Source: Candidatus Methanomethylophilaceae archaeon (lineage in GTDB: Archaea; Thermoplasmatota; Thermoplasmata; Methanomassiliicoccales; Methanomethylophilaceae). From it: a stretch of 55,241 nucleotides of DNA. The DNA is taken from positions 1 to 55,241 of the forward strand of contig JAFYAH010000055.1 of NCBI GenBank assembly GCA_017540825.1, read 5' to 3'. The notes beneath the pieces were generated by a model. It was given only the letters and a program-made list of their open reading frames with translations. It did not search any database and was not told the origin of the DNA. The translations under genes and the position numbers were made by a program. Within the stretch, counting starts at the first letter, position 1, and each line of letters opens with the position of its first letter. Of this stretch, positions 37,219-46,040 are shown piece after piece.

Positions 37219-37595
37219 CGCTCGTCCTCCTTGTAAATCATCGACAGGACCTCCTGAAGCTCTTCCAGGCCGACCTTGCAGAGCTTCGCCTGCCTGGCCG
37301 CTCTCCTCAGGTTGTCCTCCATCTCCTTCAGCTTGTATTCCGAAAGGAGCCTGATGTCGGTAGAAGAGACGAAGCTCCCCCTTCCTACCGCGGATACTAT
37401 GAACCCTTCCGCCTCCAGGTCCTGGTAGGCGCGCTTGGTCGTTATCAGGCTGACCTTGAGCTCCTTTGCGAGGTCGCGCATGCTCGGAAGCGCGTATCCT
37501 GGCTCGAGCTCGCCGCTGATGATCTTGTCCTTGATCTGCTCCTTCAGCTGCTCGTAGATCGGCTTTCCGGCGGATGTGCTTATCACGAGGTCCAT
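37218..37595 (-). CDS. GntR-family (YtrA-like) transcriptional regulator, ending at CGA
   Basis: From ATG 37595, 125 residues to CGA 37218-37220; the standard frame adds only WRRGSR before TGA 37197. The winged helix-turn-helix is residues 11-75 (PIYEQLKEQIKDKIISGELE, LPSMRDLAKELKVS, GRGSFV). The short C-terminal helix without an effector domain is the YtrA subfamily, which represses adjacent ABC operons. The CGA and the ATPase ATG share one base (CGATG), exactly the geometry of a TGATG overlap. Confidence 0.85.
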
Positions 37596-37619
37596 TTCAT
37601 GGACTATATGGGAAAGCGA

Positions 37620-37646
37620 GTATAAAATTGTATATATTCAATATAC
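37620..37646 (-). promoter_or_regulatory. GntR operon promoter and probable operator
   Basis: On the minus strand a TATA element (TTTTATA, about 37620-37627) lies 27 bases before ATG 37595. Immediately upstream is an inverted repeat, GTATAT-ATTCA-ATATAC (37630-37646), a typical size for a GntR dimer site. A regulator bound there would block the TFB/TBP site, giving autoregulation. The divergent gene has its own TATA box at about 37725-37732. Confidence 0.55.
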
Positions 37647-37753
37647 CCAAATATGCATAATAAAGGGCGGCAATCCTCTTCGGCGCCGTTGCACGAAGAA
37701 CTCCGCATGATGCTTCGGTTGTTCTTTTATATGTTAGACACGACTGACCACCC

Positions 37754-39088
37754 ATGAGACAGAAGCGGCTCCTGGCCGTTCACGACATATCATGCGTGGG
37801 CAAATGCTCGCTCACCGTTGCACTTCCTATCATATCCGCCGCAGGAGTCGAGTGCGCCGTCCTGCCCACGGCCGTCCTTTCCACCCACACAGGCGGGTTC
37901 ACAGGATTCACTTTCAGGGACCTAACCGGGGACATCGAGCCTATCGGTTACCACTGGTCGTCCCTGGGCATAAGGTTCGATTCCATATATACAGGGTTCC
38001 TGGGCTCCTTCGAGCAGATCGAGCTCGTCAAGGGCCTGATAGACTCGCTCTCCGGCCAAGGCATCAGGGTATATGTCGACCCTGTAATGGCCGACAAGGG
38101 GAAGATGTACACCGTCTTCGGGCCCGACTTCCCCGCGGGGATGAGGGGCCTCTGCGAGAAGGCCGACCTGGTGATGCCCAACATGACCGAGCTGGCGTTC
38201 ATGCTAGGCTTCGAGTATGCCGACGGCCCTTACACCCAGGAGTACGTCGACGGCGTGCTGGAGAAGGCGAAGGCGCTCGGCGTCCCGCGCATAGTGATAA
38301 CCGGCGTGAGCTTCGAGGCGGGCAGGATCGGGGCGGTCTACAAGGACTACTCCACCGGGGAGCAGGGCGCCGTTATGGCCGACGAGGTCCCAGGATACTA
38401 TCACGGGACGGGAGACGTCTTCGGATCGGCGCTCGTGGGGGCTCTCGAGTCCGGAGCCGCTCTGCCGGACGCGGTGTCCATCGCGGTCGACCTCACCGTC
38501 GGGAGCATAGTGAGGACCCATTCGGCAGGGACGGACGTGAGGTTCGGGGTGAACTTCGAATGCGGGCTCCCCCAGTACGCGCGCTCCATCAGGGACAAGG
38601 CCTCCATCCGCATGGCCGTCTCCGATGAGGACCTGGCGTCGATAGACTCGATGGCCAGGATCGTCTGGCCGGAGACCTACGACCCGATAATACCCGAAGG
38701 CCAGGCGGAGTACATGGTCGAAAGGTTCCAGACCGCCGAGGCCATCCGCGGGCAGATCTCCGAAGGCTACGTGTACGACATAGCCAGGCTGGACGGGGAG
38801 GACGTCGGGTACTGCGGCTACAAGATAGACGGCAAAGCGCTGCTCGTCTCCAAGCTCTACGTGCTTCCCAAGGCCCAGGACAGCGGCCTGGGTAAGATGC
38901 TCCTGGAGTCCGCTATGGACGCCGGCAGGGCCGCAGGGGCGGAGAGGATGAGCCTGTCGGTGAACAAGAGCAACGCCAAGGCCATCTCGTTCTACGAGCA
39001 CATGGGGCTGGCGAAGGAGTCTTCCTGCTACTGCGAGATAGGCGACGGGTTCTATCGCGACGACTACACCATGGGGCGCAGGCTTTGA
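37754..39088 (+). CDS. Pyridoxal/pyridoxamine kinase fused to a GNAT acetyltransferase
   Basis: A 444-residue protein. Residues 1-275 are a PdxK/PdxY-type ribokinase-fold kinase (AVHDISCVGKCSLTVALPII, YVDPVMADKGKMY, and the anion hole and catalytic base in YHGTGDVFGSALVG). Residues 285-444 are a GNAT domain (KLYVLPKAQDSGLGKMLLES with the acetyl-CoA loop, NKSNAKAISFYEHMGL). The junction is in frame with good codon use on both sides, so the fusion looks real. The kinase would phosphorylate B6 vitamers. The start is leaderless, 26 bases after the TATA box. All CGA triplets I checked in the first 500 bases are out of frame. Confidence 0.87.
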   Translation: MRQKRLLAVHDISCVGKCSLTVALPIISAAGVECAVLPTAVLSTHTGGFTGFTFRDLTGDIEPIGYHWSSLGIRFDSIYTGFLGSFEQIELVKGLIDSLSGQGIRVYVDPVMADKGKMYTVFGPDFPAGMRGLCEKADLVMPNMTELAFMLGFEYADGPYTQEYVDGVLEKAKALGVPRIVITGVSFEAGRIGAVYKDYSTGEQGAVMADEVPGYYHGTGDVFGSALVGALESGAALPDAVSIAVDLTVGSIVRTHSAGTDVRFGVNFECGLPQYARSIRDKASIRMAVSDEDLASIDSMARIVWPETYDPIIPEGQAEYMVERFQTAEAIRGQISEGYVYDIARLDGEDVGYCGYKIDGKALLVSKLYVLPKAQDSGLGKMLLESAMDAGRAAGAERMSLSVNKSNAKAISFYEHMGLAKESSCYCEIGDGFYRDDYTMGRRL

Positions 39089-40110
39089 CCGATCCCGGCG
39101 CTCTTTTCGAAGAGGGCTACAGGCTCTACGTCGAGGCCGAGTGCCCGGAGGACCTGGAGAGGGCCCGCTCTCTGCTGGGGCAGGCAGCTTCAGGAGGGCA
39201 CGCCATGGCCATGGACGTCCTCGGCAACATGTACGAGGACGGGGACGGCGCAGAGGAGGACGTGATGACCGCGCTGCAGCTCTACCGCAGGTCCGCGGAG
39301 CAGGGATGCCCTGCCGGGATGTACGACCTCGGCGTCCTCTATCTCGACGGCAGAGGGGTCGACAGGGACGAGGAGCGCGCCTTCGCGCTGATAAGCAAGG
39401 CGGTCGAGGCCGAGAGCCGGCCGGACCATATGTACAGGCTCTCCGTCATGTACAGGACAGGGGAAGGGACCCCCGCGGACGACGGGAAGGCCTTGGAGCT
39501 TCTCAGGAAGGCCGCAGACCTCGGAAGCCCGGAAGCCAAGTCGAGCCTGGGCTCGCTACTTCTGTCCGGGGACGGGGTCGAGAAGGACCCGGAGAGGGCA
39601 TTCGTCCTATTCAAGGAGGCCGCGGAGGACCAGGACTGCAGGGCCATGTGCAACCTGGGGCTCATGTACGAGGACGGGATCCATGTCGAGAAGGACCTCG
39701 ACGCCGCAGTGTCCTACTACAGGCAGGCGCTCGACCTCGGGTTCGCTCCCGCCTGCTACCATCTGGGCCTCCTGGTCGGACAGGGCCTCGCGCCAGCGTC
39801 CCTGATCGACCCATCGGACGTCCTTGGGGCGGGAGGCAGGGCGGGGTCGCCCGACGACGTGGGCAGGCTGGGGGAGCTCTACTACTTCGGCGACGGAGGC
39901 GAGCCGGACCTGGAGGCGGCGGAGCATCTGTTCCGCGCGGGGGTCGACCTCGACGTCCCGTCGTGCATGTACAACCTGGGAGTCATGATCCTCCGCGGGG
40001 AGGCAGCATCGGAATACGAAGGGGAGGAGTACGACCTCATCCTAGCCGCGGCGGATGCAGGGTACGCTCCAGCCCAGGAGCTCGTGGAAAGCTCGGAAGA
40101 AGAGATCTGA
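39085..40110 (+). CDS. Sel1-repeat protein 1
   Basis: A 341-residue protein beginning at TTG 39085, which overlaps the upstream TGA (ctTTGAcc). It consists of about eight Sel1-like repeats of 36 residues (for example GHAMAMDVLGNMYEDGDGAE, PAGMYDLGVLYLDGRGVDRD). Such solenoids bind partner proteins. Two more Sel1 genes follow within 5 kb. Confidence 0.85.
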   Translation: MTDPGALFEEGYRLYVEAECPEDLERARSLLGQAASGGHAMAMDVLGNMYEDGDGAEEDVMTALQLYRRSAEQGCPAGMYDLGVLYLDGRGVDRDEERAFALISKAVEAESRPDHMYRLSVMYRTGEGTPADDGKALELLRKAADLGSPEAKSSLGSLLLSGDGVEKDPERAFVLFKEAAEDQDCRAMCNLGLMYEDGIHVEKDLDAAVSYYRQALDLGFAPACYHLGLLVGQGLAPASLIDPSDVLGAGGRAGSPDDVGRLGELYYFGDGGEPDLEAAEHLFRAGVDLDVPSCMYNLGVMILRGEAASEYEGEEYDLILAAADAGYAPAQELVESSEEEI

Positions 40111-40111
40111 C

Positions 40112-41806
40112 ATGTTCATACCTGTCACCATGGACGAGGCTCGCCGCAGGGGCTGGAGGTCCCTGGACGTGATACTGGTGTCCGGCGACACCTATACGGA
40201 CAACTCCTACAACGGCACAGCCGTCATCGGGCATTGGCTCGTCGACCACGGGTTCAAGGTGGGGATGGTGGCACAGCCTCGCCTCGACGCCCCCGACGAC
40301 ATCCTCCGCCTGGGGGAGCCGGAGCTGTTCTGGTCCGTGTCCGCCGGCTGCGTCGACTCCATGGTGGCCAACTACACCTCCACCAACAGGCGCAGGAAGG
40401 ACGACGACTTCACACCGGGAGGCGCCAACGACCGCCGCCCGGACAGGGCCTGCATCGCGTACACGAATCTTATAAAGAGGTTCGCGAAGGGCAAGCCCAT
40501 CATCCTGGGAGGGATAGAGGCCAGCCTTCGCCGCATCGCGCACTACGACATGTGGTCCGACTCCGTCCGCAGGTCCGTCCTGCTGGACTCCAAGGCCGAC
40601 GGGATAGTCTACGGCATGGGGGAGCTGTCCAACCTGGAGATAGCGCAGAGGATGAGGGACGGGAAGGACTGGAGGGACGTCAGAGGGATATGTCACATGT
40701 CTTCCGAGGCGCCGCCGGGCTCTCTGGAGCTGCCCTCGTACGAGGAATGCGCCGCCGACCCCCAGGCGTTCGCCAGGATGTTCCGCATGTTCCGCGACAA
40801 CTGCGACCCGGTCACCGCCAAGCCGATGCACCAGGCCTACGGGAGCAGAGTACTGGTCCACAACCGCCCCCAGCGCTGCCTGACCCAGGAGGAGCTGGAC
40901 GCCGTCCACGAGTCGGACTACGAGAACGCCGTCCATCCATTCTACGCCTCGCAAGGGCACGTCAGGGCCATGGACACCGTGAGGAACTCCATCACCACCC
41001 ATCGCGGGTGCTACGGGGACTGCTCCTTCTGCGCCATCTCCGTCCACCAGGGCCGCACGGTGGTCTCCAGGTCGAAGGAGTCGATAATCCGCGAAGCCGA
41101 GAGGATCGCCTCCGCCAGAGGCTTCAACGGGATAATCCAGGACGTGGGAGGGCCGACGGCCAACATGTACGGGATAGAATGCCCCATGAAAGCCAGAGCG
41201 GGCGCCTGCAGGGACAGGAGGTGCCTGGGATCCAGGCCATGCCCCCGCCTGCCTATAGACCATTCCGAGCAGACGGAGCTCCTCAGGAGGATCTCGTCCA
41301 TACCGGGCGTGAGAAAGGCTTTCGTAGGGTCGGGGATACGCTACGACATGATCGTCGCGGACAAGGCCCACGGCCAGGAGTACCTGGACGAGCTCGTGTC
41401 CAGTCACGTCTCCGGGCAGATGAAGATAGCTCCCGAGCACGTCAGCGACCGGGTGCTCCGCCTCATGGGGAAGCCGTCGAGGGAGGTCCTGGAGGAGTTC
41501 AGGGAGATGTTCGAGGAGTCCAACGGCAGATGCGGGGCGAGGACCTTCCTCACCTATTATTTCATAGCCGCCCATCCAGGGTGCGGCGAGGACGACATGA
41601 GGGAGCTGGCCGACTACTGCCACAGGGTTCTCAGGACCAACCCGGAGCAGGTCCAGGTATTCACCCCGACGCCTTCCACCGTGGCGACGATGATGTACCA
41701 CTGCAGGAAGGACCTCAAGGGCAGGGACGTCCGCGCGGAGCACTCCATCCAGATGAGGCAGAGGCAGAAGGACATAGTGGTCCCCAGAGGGAAGAGGCGC
41801 GCACGA
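40112..41806 (+). CDS. YgiQ-family radical SAM protein, ending at CGA
   Basis: The ATG at 40112 gives 564 residues to CGA 41804-41806. The radical SAM cluster motif is HRGCYGDCSFCAISVHQG (C-x3-C-x2-C), within the YgiQ architecture (N-terminal B12-like domain with SVSAGCVDSMVANYT and ILGGIEASLRR). The substrate of YgiQ proteins is unknown. The CGA overlaps the next ATG as CGATG. Under the standard code the frame continues to TGA 41968 as VPPPLVRRRSPARTSSSS, clearly a shadow of the next gene. I read roughly sixty arginine codons before the end and none was CGA. Confidence 0.9.
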
Positions 41807-42459
41807 TGGGCAGCAGACGTTCCGCCTCCACTGGTCCGACGTCGCTCCCCCGCCCGGACGTCATCGAGTTCGCGGACACGGGGATGCACCTGTTCAGGTA
41901 CAGGATGGGCGCCCAAGGGAACAGGCTCAGCATATCCGATTTCCTGGAGGACGCCCCGCAGGAGGTGATAGACGACGTCGTCCGCTACGCCCAGTCGGGA
42001 GGGAGCGGGCCCCGCCCCCAGCTGCTGGTGATGTACTCCGCCACGGACGAGTTCATCCTGGCCAAGCGGCCGCTGTTCCTGGAGCGCTGCAAGAGGTTCA
42101 AGCTCGCGTCGGACGGCGAATATCGCGACCTGTCCGACTCCGTCCAGAGGCTCCTGGATTCGGGGCTGCTGACCGAGGATGACCTCCAGAACACGTATAT
42201 AACCTGGTCCAAGCGCAGGGCGGTGAGGACCTTGGGCGTGTGCTATGCGCTGTACAGGGTGATATCCATTTCCCCCGCCCTGGACTCCCCCGATGTCCCT
42301 CTGGAGTGCCTCGACTTCGTCGTATACCACGAGTTCCTCCACCTCAGGGTCGGGGTGAAGATCGGCGGGCGCAACCACAACCAGGCGTTCAGGAGCATGG
42401 AGAGGATGTACCCGGACTACGACCGCGTCGTGTCGGAGCTCAGGAAGATCAAGAAGCGA
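41806..42459 (+). CDS. YgjP/SprT-like zinc metallopeptidase, ending at CGA
   Basis: From ATG 41806, 217 residues to CGA 42457-42459. The metal site is YHEFLHLRVGVKIGGRNHNQ: H-E-F-L-H with a third histidine in NHNQ, followed by YPDYDRVVSELRKIKK. This matches the minimal gluzincin fold of YgjP-like and SprT-like proteins, and the sequence ends where such proteins end. After the CGA, codon quality collapses (TTA, ACA, CGA, AGT) and a TATA-like CTTTTATC (42474-42481) appears. With the standard code it would be an in-frame fusion with the Sel1 protein at 42553. Confidence 0.78.
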
Positions 42460-42552
42460 CGGCCGCCAGTCAGGCTTTTATCGGCATTCGGGCATCTGGA
42501 CAGGAACACAGGCCAGCGGACTTGCCGAATCGGGCCGAGTTCAGGACTTCGC

Positions 42553-43464
42553 ATGGAAGAGCAAGAGAAGAGGGGCTTCGTATTCAACACCCCGCAGGGA
42601 GATATGGAGCTTTCGATAGAAGAGGTCGAGAGGCTGGCCGCCGAAGGGGACCAGGACGGGCTGTACGCCCTGGCGATGGCCTACCTGTTCGGTTGGGACG
42701 TCGAGGAGGACGCCGAGAAAGGCTATTACTACCTGGAGAAGGCGGTGGGCGCAGGGCAGACGGAGGCGATGGCGCTCATGGTCCGCCTGTTCATGCAGGG
42801 CGAATACGAAGGCATCACCTCTGAGAGGGCCGCCCAGCTGTCCATCAAGGCGGCCGGAGACGGGATCCCGGAGGCCCAGCTTTACGCCGGCCTGGCATAC
42901 ATGGACGGGGTTTCCGTCGAGCAGGACTACAAGGAGGCTGCCAGATACTTCAGGCTCGCGGCGAACCAGGGCAGCTCGGACGCCAGGGCCAGCCTGGCAT
43001 ACCTGTTCCAGGAGGGCCTCGGGGTGGAGAAGGACGAGCACAAGGCGTTCATGCTGTACAGGACGGCCGCTAGGGCTGGGAACGTGAACGCCATGTTCCA
43101 GCTGGCCGTGTGCTACGAGTTCGGGACGGGCACGGCCGTCGATCTCGGGCAGGCCGCTGAATGGTACAGGAAGGGAGCGGAGCAGGGCGACGCGTTCGCC
43201 ATGGAGAGGCTGGGATACCTGCATTCGGAAGGGATCGGAGGAGGGCCGGACCCGGCCGCTGCCTTCGAATGGTTCCTCAAGGCGGCGATGGAAGGCGTGA
43301 CGACCGCCATGACGATGACCGGCCACTGCTACCTCAAGGGGATAGGGGTGGAGCCGTCCGAAGAGGAGGCGGCGAAATGGCTCAAAATGGCCGCGGACAA
43401 CGGAGACGAAGAGGCGAAGGCCATCCTGGACTCGCTGGACGCCGAGAGGCTTCCGAAGAAATGA
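42553..43464 (+). CDS. Sel1-repeat protein 2
   Basis: A 303-residue protein from ATG 42553 (MEEQEKRGFVFNTPQGDMEL), with about seven Sel1 repeats (for example PEAQLYAGLAYMDGVSVEQD, NAMFQLAVCYEFGTGTAVDL). It ends with TGA. All arginine codons read are AGG, AGA or CGC. Predicted solenoid scaffold. Confidence 0.82.
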   Translation: MEEQEKRGFVFNTPQGDMELSIEEVERLAAEGDQDGLYALAMAYLFGWDVEEDAEKGYYYLEKAVGAGQTEAMALMVRLFMQGEYEGITSERAAQLSIKAAGDGIPEAQLYAGLAYMDGVSVEQDYKEAARYFRLAANQGSSDARASLAYLFQEGLGVEKDEHKAFMLYRTAARAGNVNAMFQLAVCYEFGTGTAVDLGQAAEWYRKGAEQGDAFAMERLGYLHSEGIGGGPDPAAAFEWFLKAAMEGVTTAMTMTGHCYLKGIGVEPSEEEAAKWLKMAADNGDEEAKAILDSLDAERLPKK

Positions 43465-43496
43465 TTAATGAAGCGAGCCATCCACGACCGATCACC

Positions 43497-44150
43497 ATGG
43501 CTTTCGATAGACAACCCGGCGACAACCACGAAGATGCCGAGACCCTCTACCAGCAGGGGCTGGCCTTCCTCTACGGCACGGACGTCCCCAAGGACTACGC
43601 CAAGGCGGCGGAATGCTTCAAGAGCTCCTGCAAGAAGGGCCACATGCCCGCCCGCAGGGAGCTGGGAATCATGTACGCGTCCGGACAGGGAGTGGAGAAG
43701 GATCTGGAGAGGGCCGTCCTCTACCTCGGGCAGGCCGCCGACTCCCTGGACCCCAGCGCGCTCTACCACCTGGGCCTGATGTACGAGGTCGGGTCGGGGG
43801 TCGAGAAGGACATGCAGAAGGCCGTGAGGATGCTCGCGTACGCCGCTGAGATGGGCTTTCCGGGCGCCGATTCCGATGCGGAGCGCGTAGACGCGATTCT
43901 CACCGAGCAGAGGAACAGGAACCTCCGCGCCAGGCCGCTGCTGAAGCTCCAGATTTCTGACGTGGACGTCGAGGCCGCCTGCTGCAAGCCGATGCTGGAC
44001 GCCCTCCTGGCGCAGGACATCGTGTTCATCGACACGGCCAGCGGCCCTGCCCTCCTGGGAGAGGACCTAGACGGCATGGACGCCGTCCTCAGCCGCTGCC
44101 CCTACTGCGGCGCTCCGGTGCAGGTCGTCCCTCGCGACAAGAAGTATCGA
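43497..44150 (+). CDS. Sel1-repeat protein 3 with C-terminal CPYCG motif; end uncertain
   Basis: From ATG 43497, 217 residues to CGA 44148-44150. About three Sel1 repeats (GHMPARRELGIMYASGQGVE) precede a region ending in CPYCGAPVQVVPRDKKY. Beyond the CGA the frame stays open to TGA 44267 with poor codons. However, a different frame from about 44146 (SIDLDIRNSCRTFPFGAAPK, to TAA near 44252) has good third-position GC, so a one-base frameshift is an alternative explanation for this end. An earlier ATG at 43461 would include an in-frame CGA and poor codons, so I do not prefer it. Confidence 0.65.
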
Positions 44151-44274
44151 TCTCGACATCCGGAACTCCTGCCGCACCTTCCCTTTCGGCGCTGCTCCCA
44201 AGCTCATGAGGGGATTGCGGCGGCGTTCCGATCTCTTCGTCAGTTTATTATTATCCTAAGGCGATGACAGCCGC

Positions 44275-44853
44275 ATGTCAGACGGAGAGTACAGCGAAGA
44301 AGACGCTACCAATACCATAGAAGCGGTCATCGAGCTGAAGAAGAGGGAGCTCGAGGACCTCGCCAAGAAGAAGGACAAGGCCCGGAAGGCCGAGAAGGCC
44401 GAAGAGATAGAGGGCCTCATGGCGTACATAAATGCGGATCTGGCTTCCTACAAGGCTCTTCTCTCGGACATGAAGGACGACGAGTCCCTTCTAGACGGCA
44501 TAGACCTTACCGATTTCGACACCGTCGACCGTCCCGAATGCTACGAGGACTACATGAAGAGCCAAGGGGAAGAGGATGCGGAGCTGGACGCCAAGGCCAG
44601 CAGGCTGCGCGCTGACTATTGCGACGACGTCATGGAGACCATAAGCCAGGAGATAGGGGAAGAGGCGCTCAGGTCCAAGAAGATGGTCAAGGCGATGCTC
44701 GAGGACCCCTACATCCTGTCCGTGATAGGCGAGACCATTTTTTATGACGACAAGCTGTACGAGCAGTTCTCCGACCTCCTGGACGAGGACGTCGACAGCA
44801 AGAAGGGCAAGAAGAAGTCGAAAAAGAAGTCCAAGAAGAAGGGGAAGGATTGA
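44275..44853 (+). CDS. Charged hypothetical protein with lysine-rich tail
   Basis: A 192-residue protein, very acidic and helical in its body (about 1-175) and ending in a KKGKKKSKKKSKKK-type tail. A TATA element (TTTATTATTAT, 44244-44254) is 25-30 bases before the ATG. The basic tail could bind nucleic acid. The TGA overlaps the TTG start of the next gene. Confidence 0.72.
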   Translation: MSDGEYSEEDATNTIEAVIELKKRELEDLAKKKDKARKAEKAEEIEGLMAYINADLASYKALLSDMKDDESLLDGIDLTDFDTVDRPECYEDYMKSQGEEDAELDAKASRLRADYCDDVMETISQEIGEEALRSKKMVKAMLEDPYILSVIGETIFYDDKLYEQFSDLLDEDVDSKKGKKKSKKKSKKKGKD

Positions 44854-45236
44854 TTCCCGACGGCTCGGCCGAGGCCGCCGCTCTGAGAGAGGAGTTCCTA
44901 GGCCTGATGGCCTCCATGCCCGATTCTCCCGACGAGGCACGCCGCATAGCCAGGAGGATGGAGGAGATCCGGTCCAGGATACAGGAGCTCTCTTCCTCCG
45001 TCGCCGCTGCTCCCTAGACCAAGCCCTTCGATCCCGTATCGATTTCGGAGGAGGCTGCGTCCGTCTCCTCGGAGATCGATTCTATAAAGAAGCGCATCCA
45101 GGTAGCGACGGCTTCATCGGATTTCGAAGAGGTCTGCAAGCTCTCCATGGAGGCGTCCCTTCTCGAAAGGAGGCTGAGCTATCTGGAAGGAGCTGAGTTC
45201 CCCGATGGTTCGGAATCCTCAAGCTCGGACAGATAA
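44850..45236 (+). CDS. Small coiled-coil protein with in-frame amber codon
   Basis: From TTG 44850 (GGGGAAGG just upstream; start overlaps the previous TGA as TTGA) the frame gives 55 residues, a TAG at 45015-45017, then 72 residues to TAA 45234-45236. Both halves contain matching helical segments: DEARRIARRMEEIRSRIQEL before the TAG, and SSEIDSIKKRIQVATASSDF with SLLERRLSYLEGAE after it. Codon use is the same on both sides. The TAG falls in the linker (VAAAP then TKPFDP). Neither half is long enough for standard gene calling. Function unknown. Confidence 0.7.
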
Positions 45237-45343
45237 GGATAAATACAGCCCATTGGGATTTAAAACCGAAAGTGACGGGGACGAACATAAACTGGTAATG
45301 GAACACAAACTCCTTACCCGTCACCTCAACCTCGCGGCCCGGC

Positions 45344-46018
45344 TCGCCTGATGGCTCTCGAGTACATCTCCGCCATCGTTCTGAACAGCACGGCCTTCCA
45401 CCTGCCCTTCGCGGCTTCGCCGGGATCGTCCACGCGTATCCGGGTAGCGCACTTCTCCCTGTACAGGAACATGTCCGTCAGGTCCTCCATCTCGTCGTCG
45501 CTGAAGACCCCCTTCCGCCTGGCCAGCAGGATGCACAGCGCGTAAGATGCAGTGTCGTCGACCTCCGTCACACCCAGCATGGAGGCCAGGGCGTCGAGGA
45601 TTGTGTTGCACGCATAGATGACGGCGCACTGCGGGTCTGATTCGAAGAGCTCGGACACCTGCGCCGCGGTGCACATGTCCGTGTTGGAGTTCTAGTCCGC
45701 CCTGCTCAGGATCGTGTCGACGTCGGCCTCCAGCTCGGGGTCGCCGATGAGGTACCTGCAGCATTCCAGCGCGGCCTCGTCGATGGAATCGAGCGAGTAG
45801 GAGTTCCCGACGATCCCCATGCTCTCCAGCTGGTAGCGGACGCCTTCAGGGGAGTCTATGAGGTCCAGGCAGCCAGCGAACGGGCTGCTCCTCCCGTCGC
45901 CCTCGACGTCCCTGATCACGAACTCGTCCTCGTCCAGCTTCGCCGGGCCGTCCTCGGGCTCTTCGGCTCCGCGCCTGTCCTCTTCAGCCATCTGAGATCC
46001 CTGCTCACCTGTATTCAT
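45344..46018 (-). CDS. Hypothetical protein with in-frame amber codon and probable CGA end
   Basis: From ATG 46018 the frame gives 108 residues, a TAG at 45692-45694 (SRAD then NSNTD), and 115 residues to CGA 45344-45346. The standard frame ends five codons later at TGA 45326. Both parts are acidic, helical and have similar codon use, and resemble each other in layout (LDSIDEAALECCRYLIGDPE; AVIYACNTILDALASMLG). Short halves without RBS for the second part favour one protein of 224 residues. Function unknown; it follows the SF1 helicase. Confidence 0.68.
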
Positions 46019-46040
46019 TAGCCCTATTTTGTTCTACGCC

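Noticed and set aside
41806-43464. Metallopeptidase-Sel1 fusion protein of 552 residues
   Set aside because: The joining stretch after CGA 42457 has poor codons and a TATA-like element, and the peptidase fold is complete before it.
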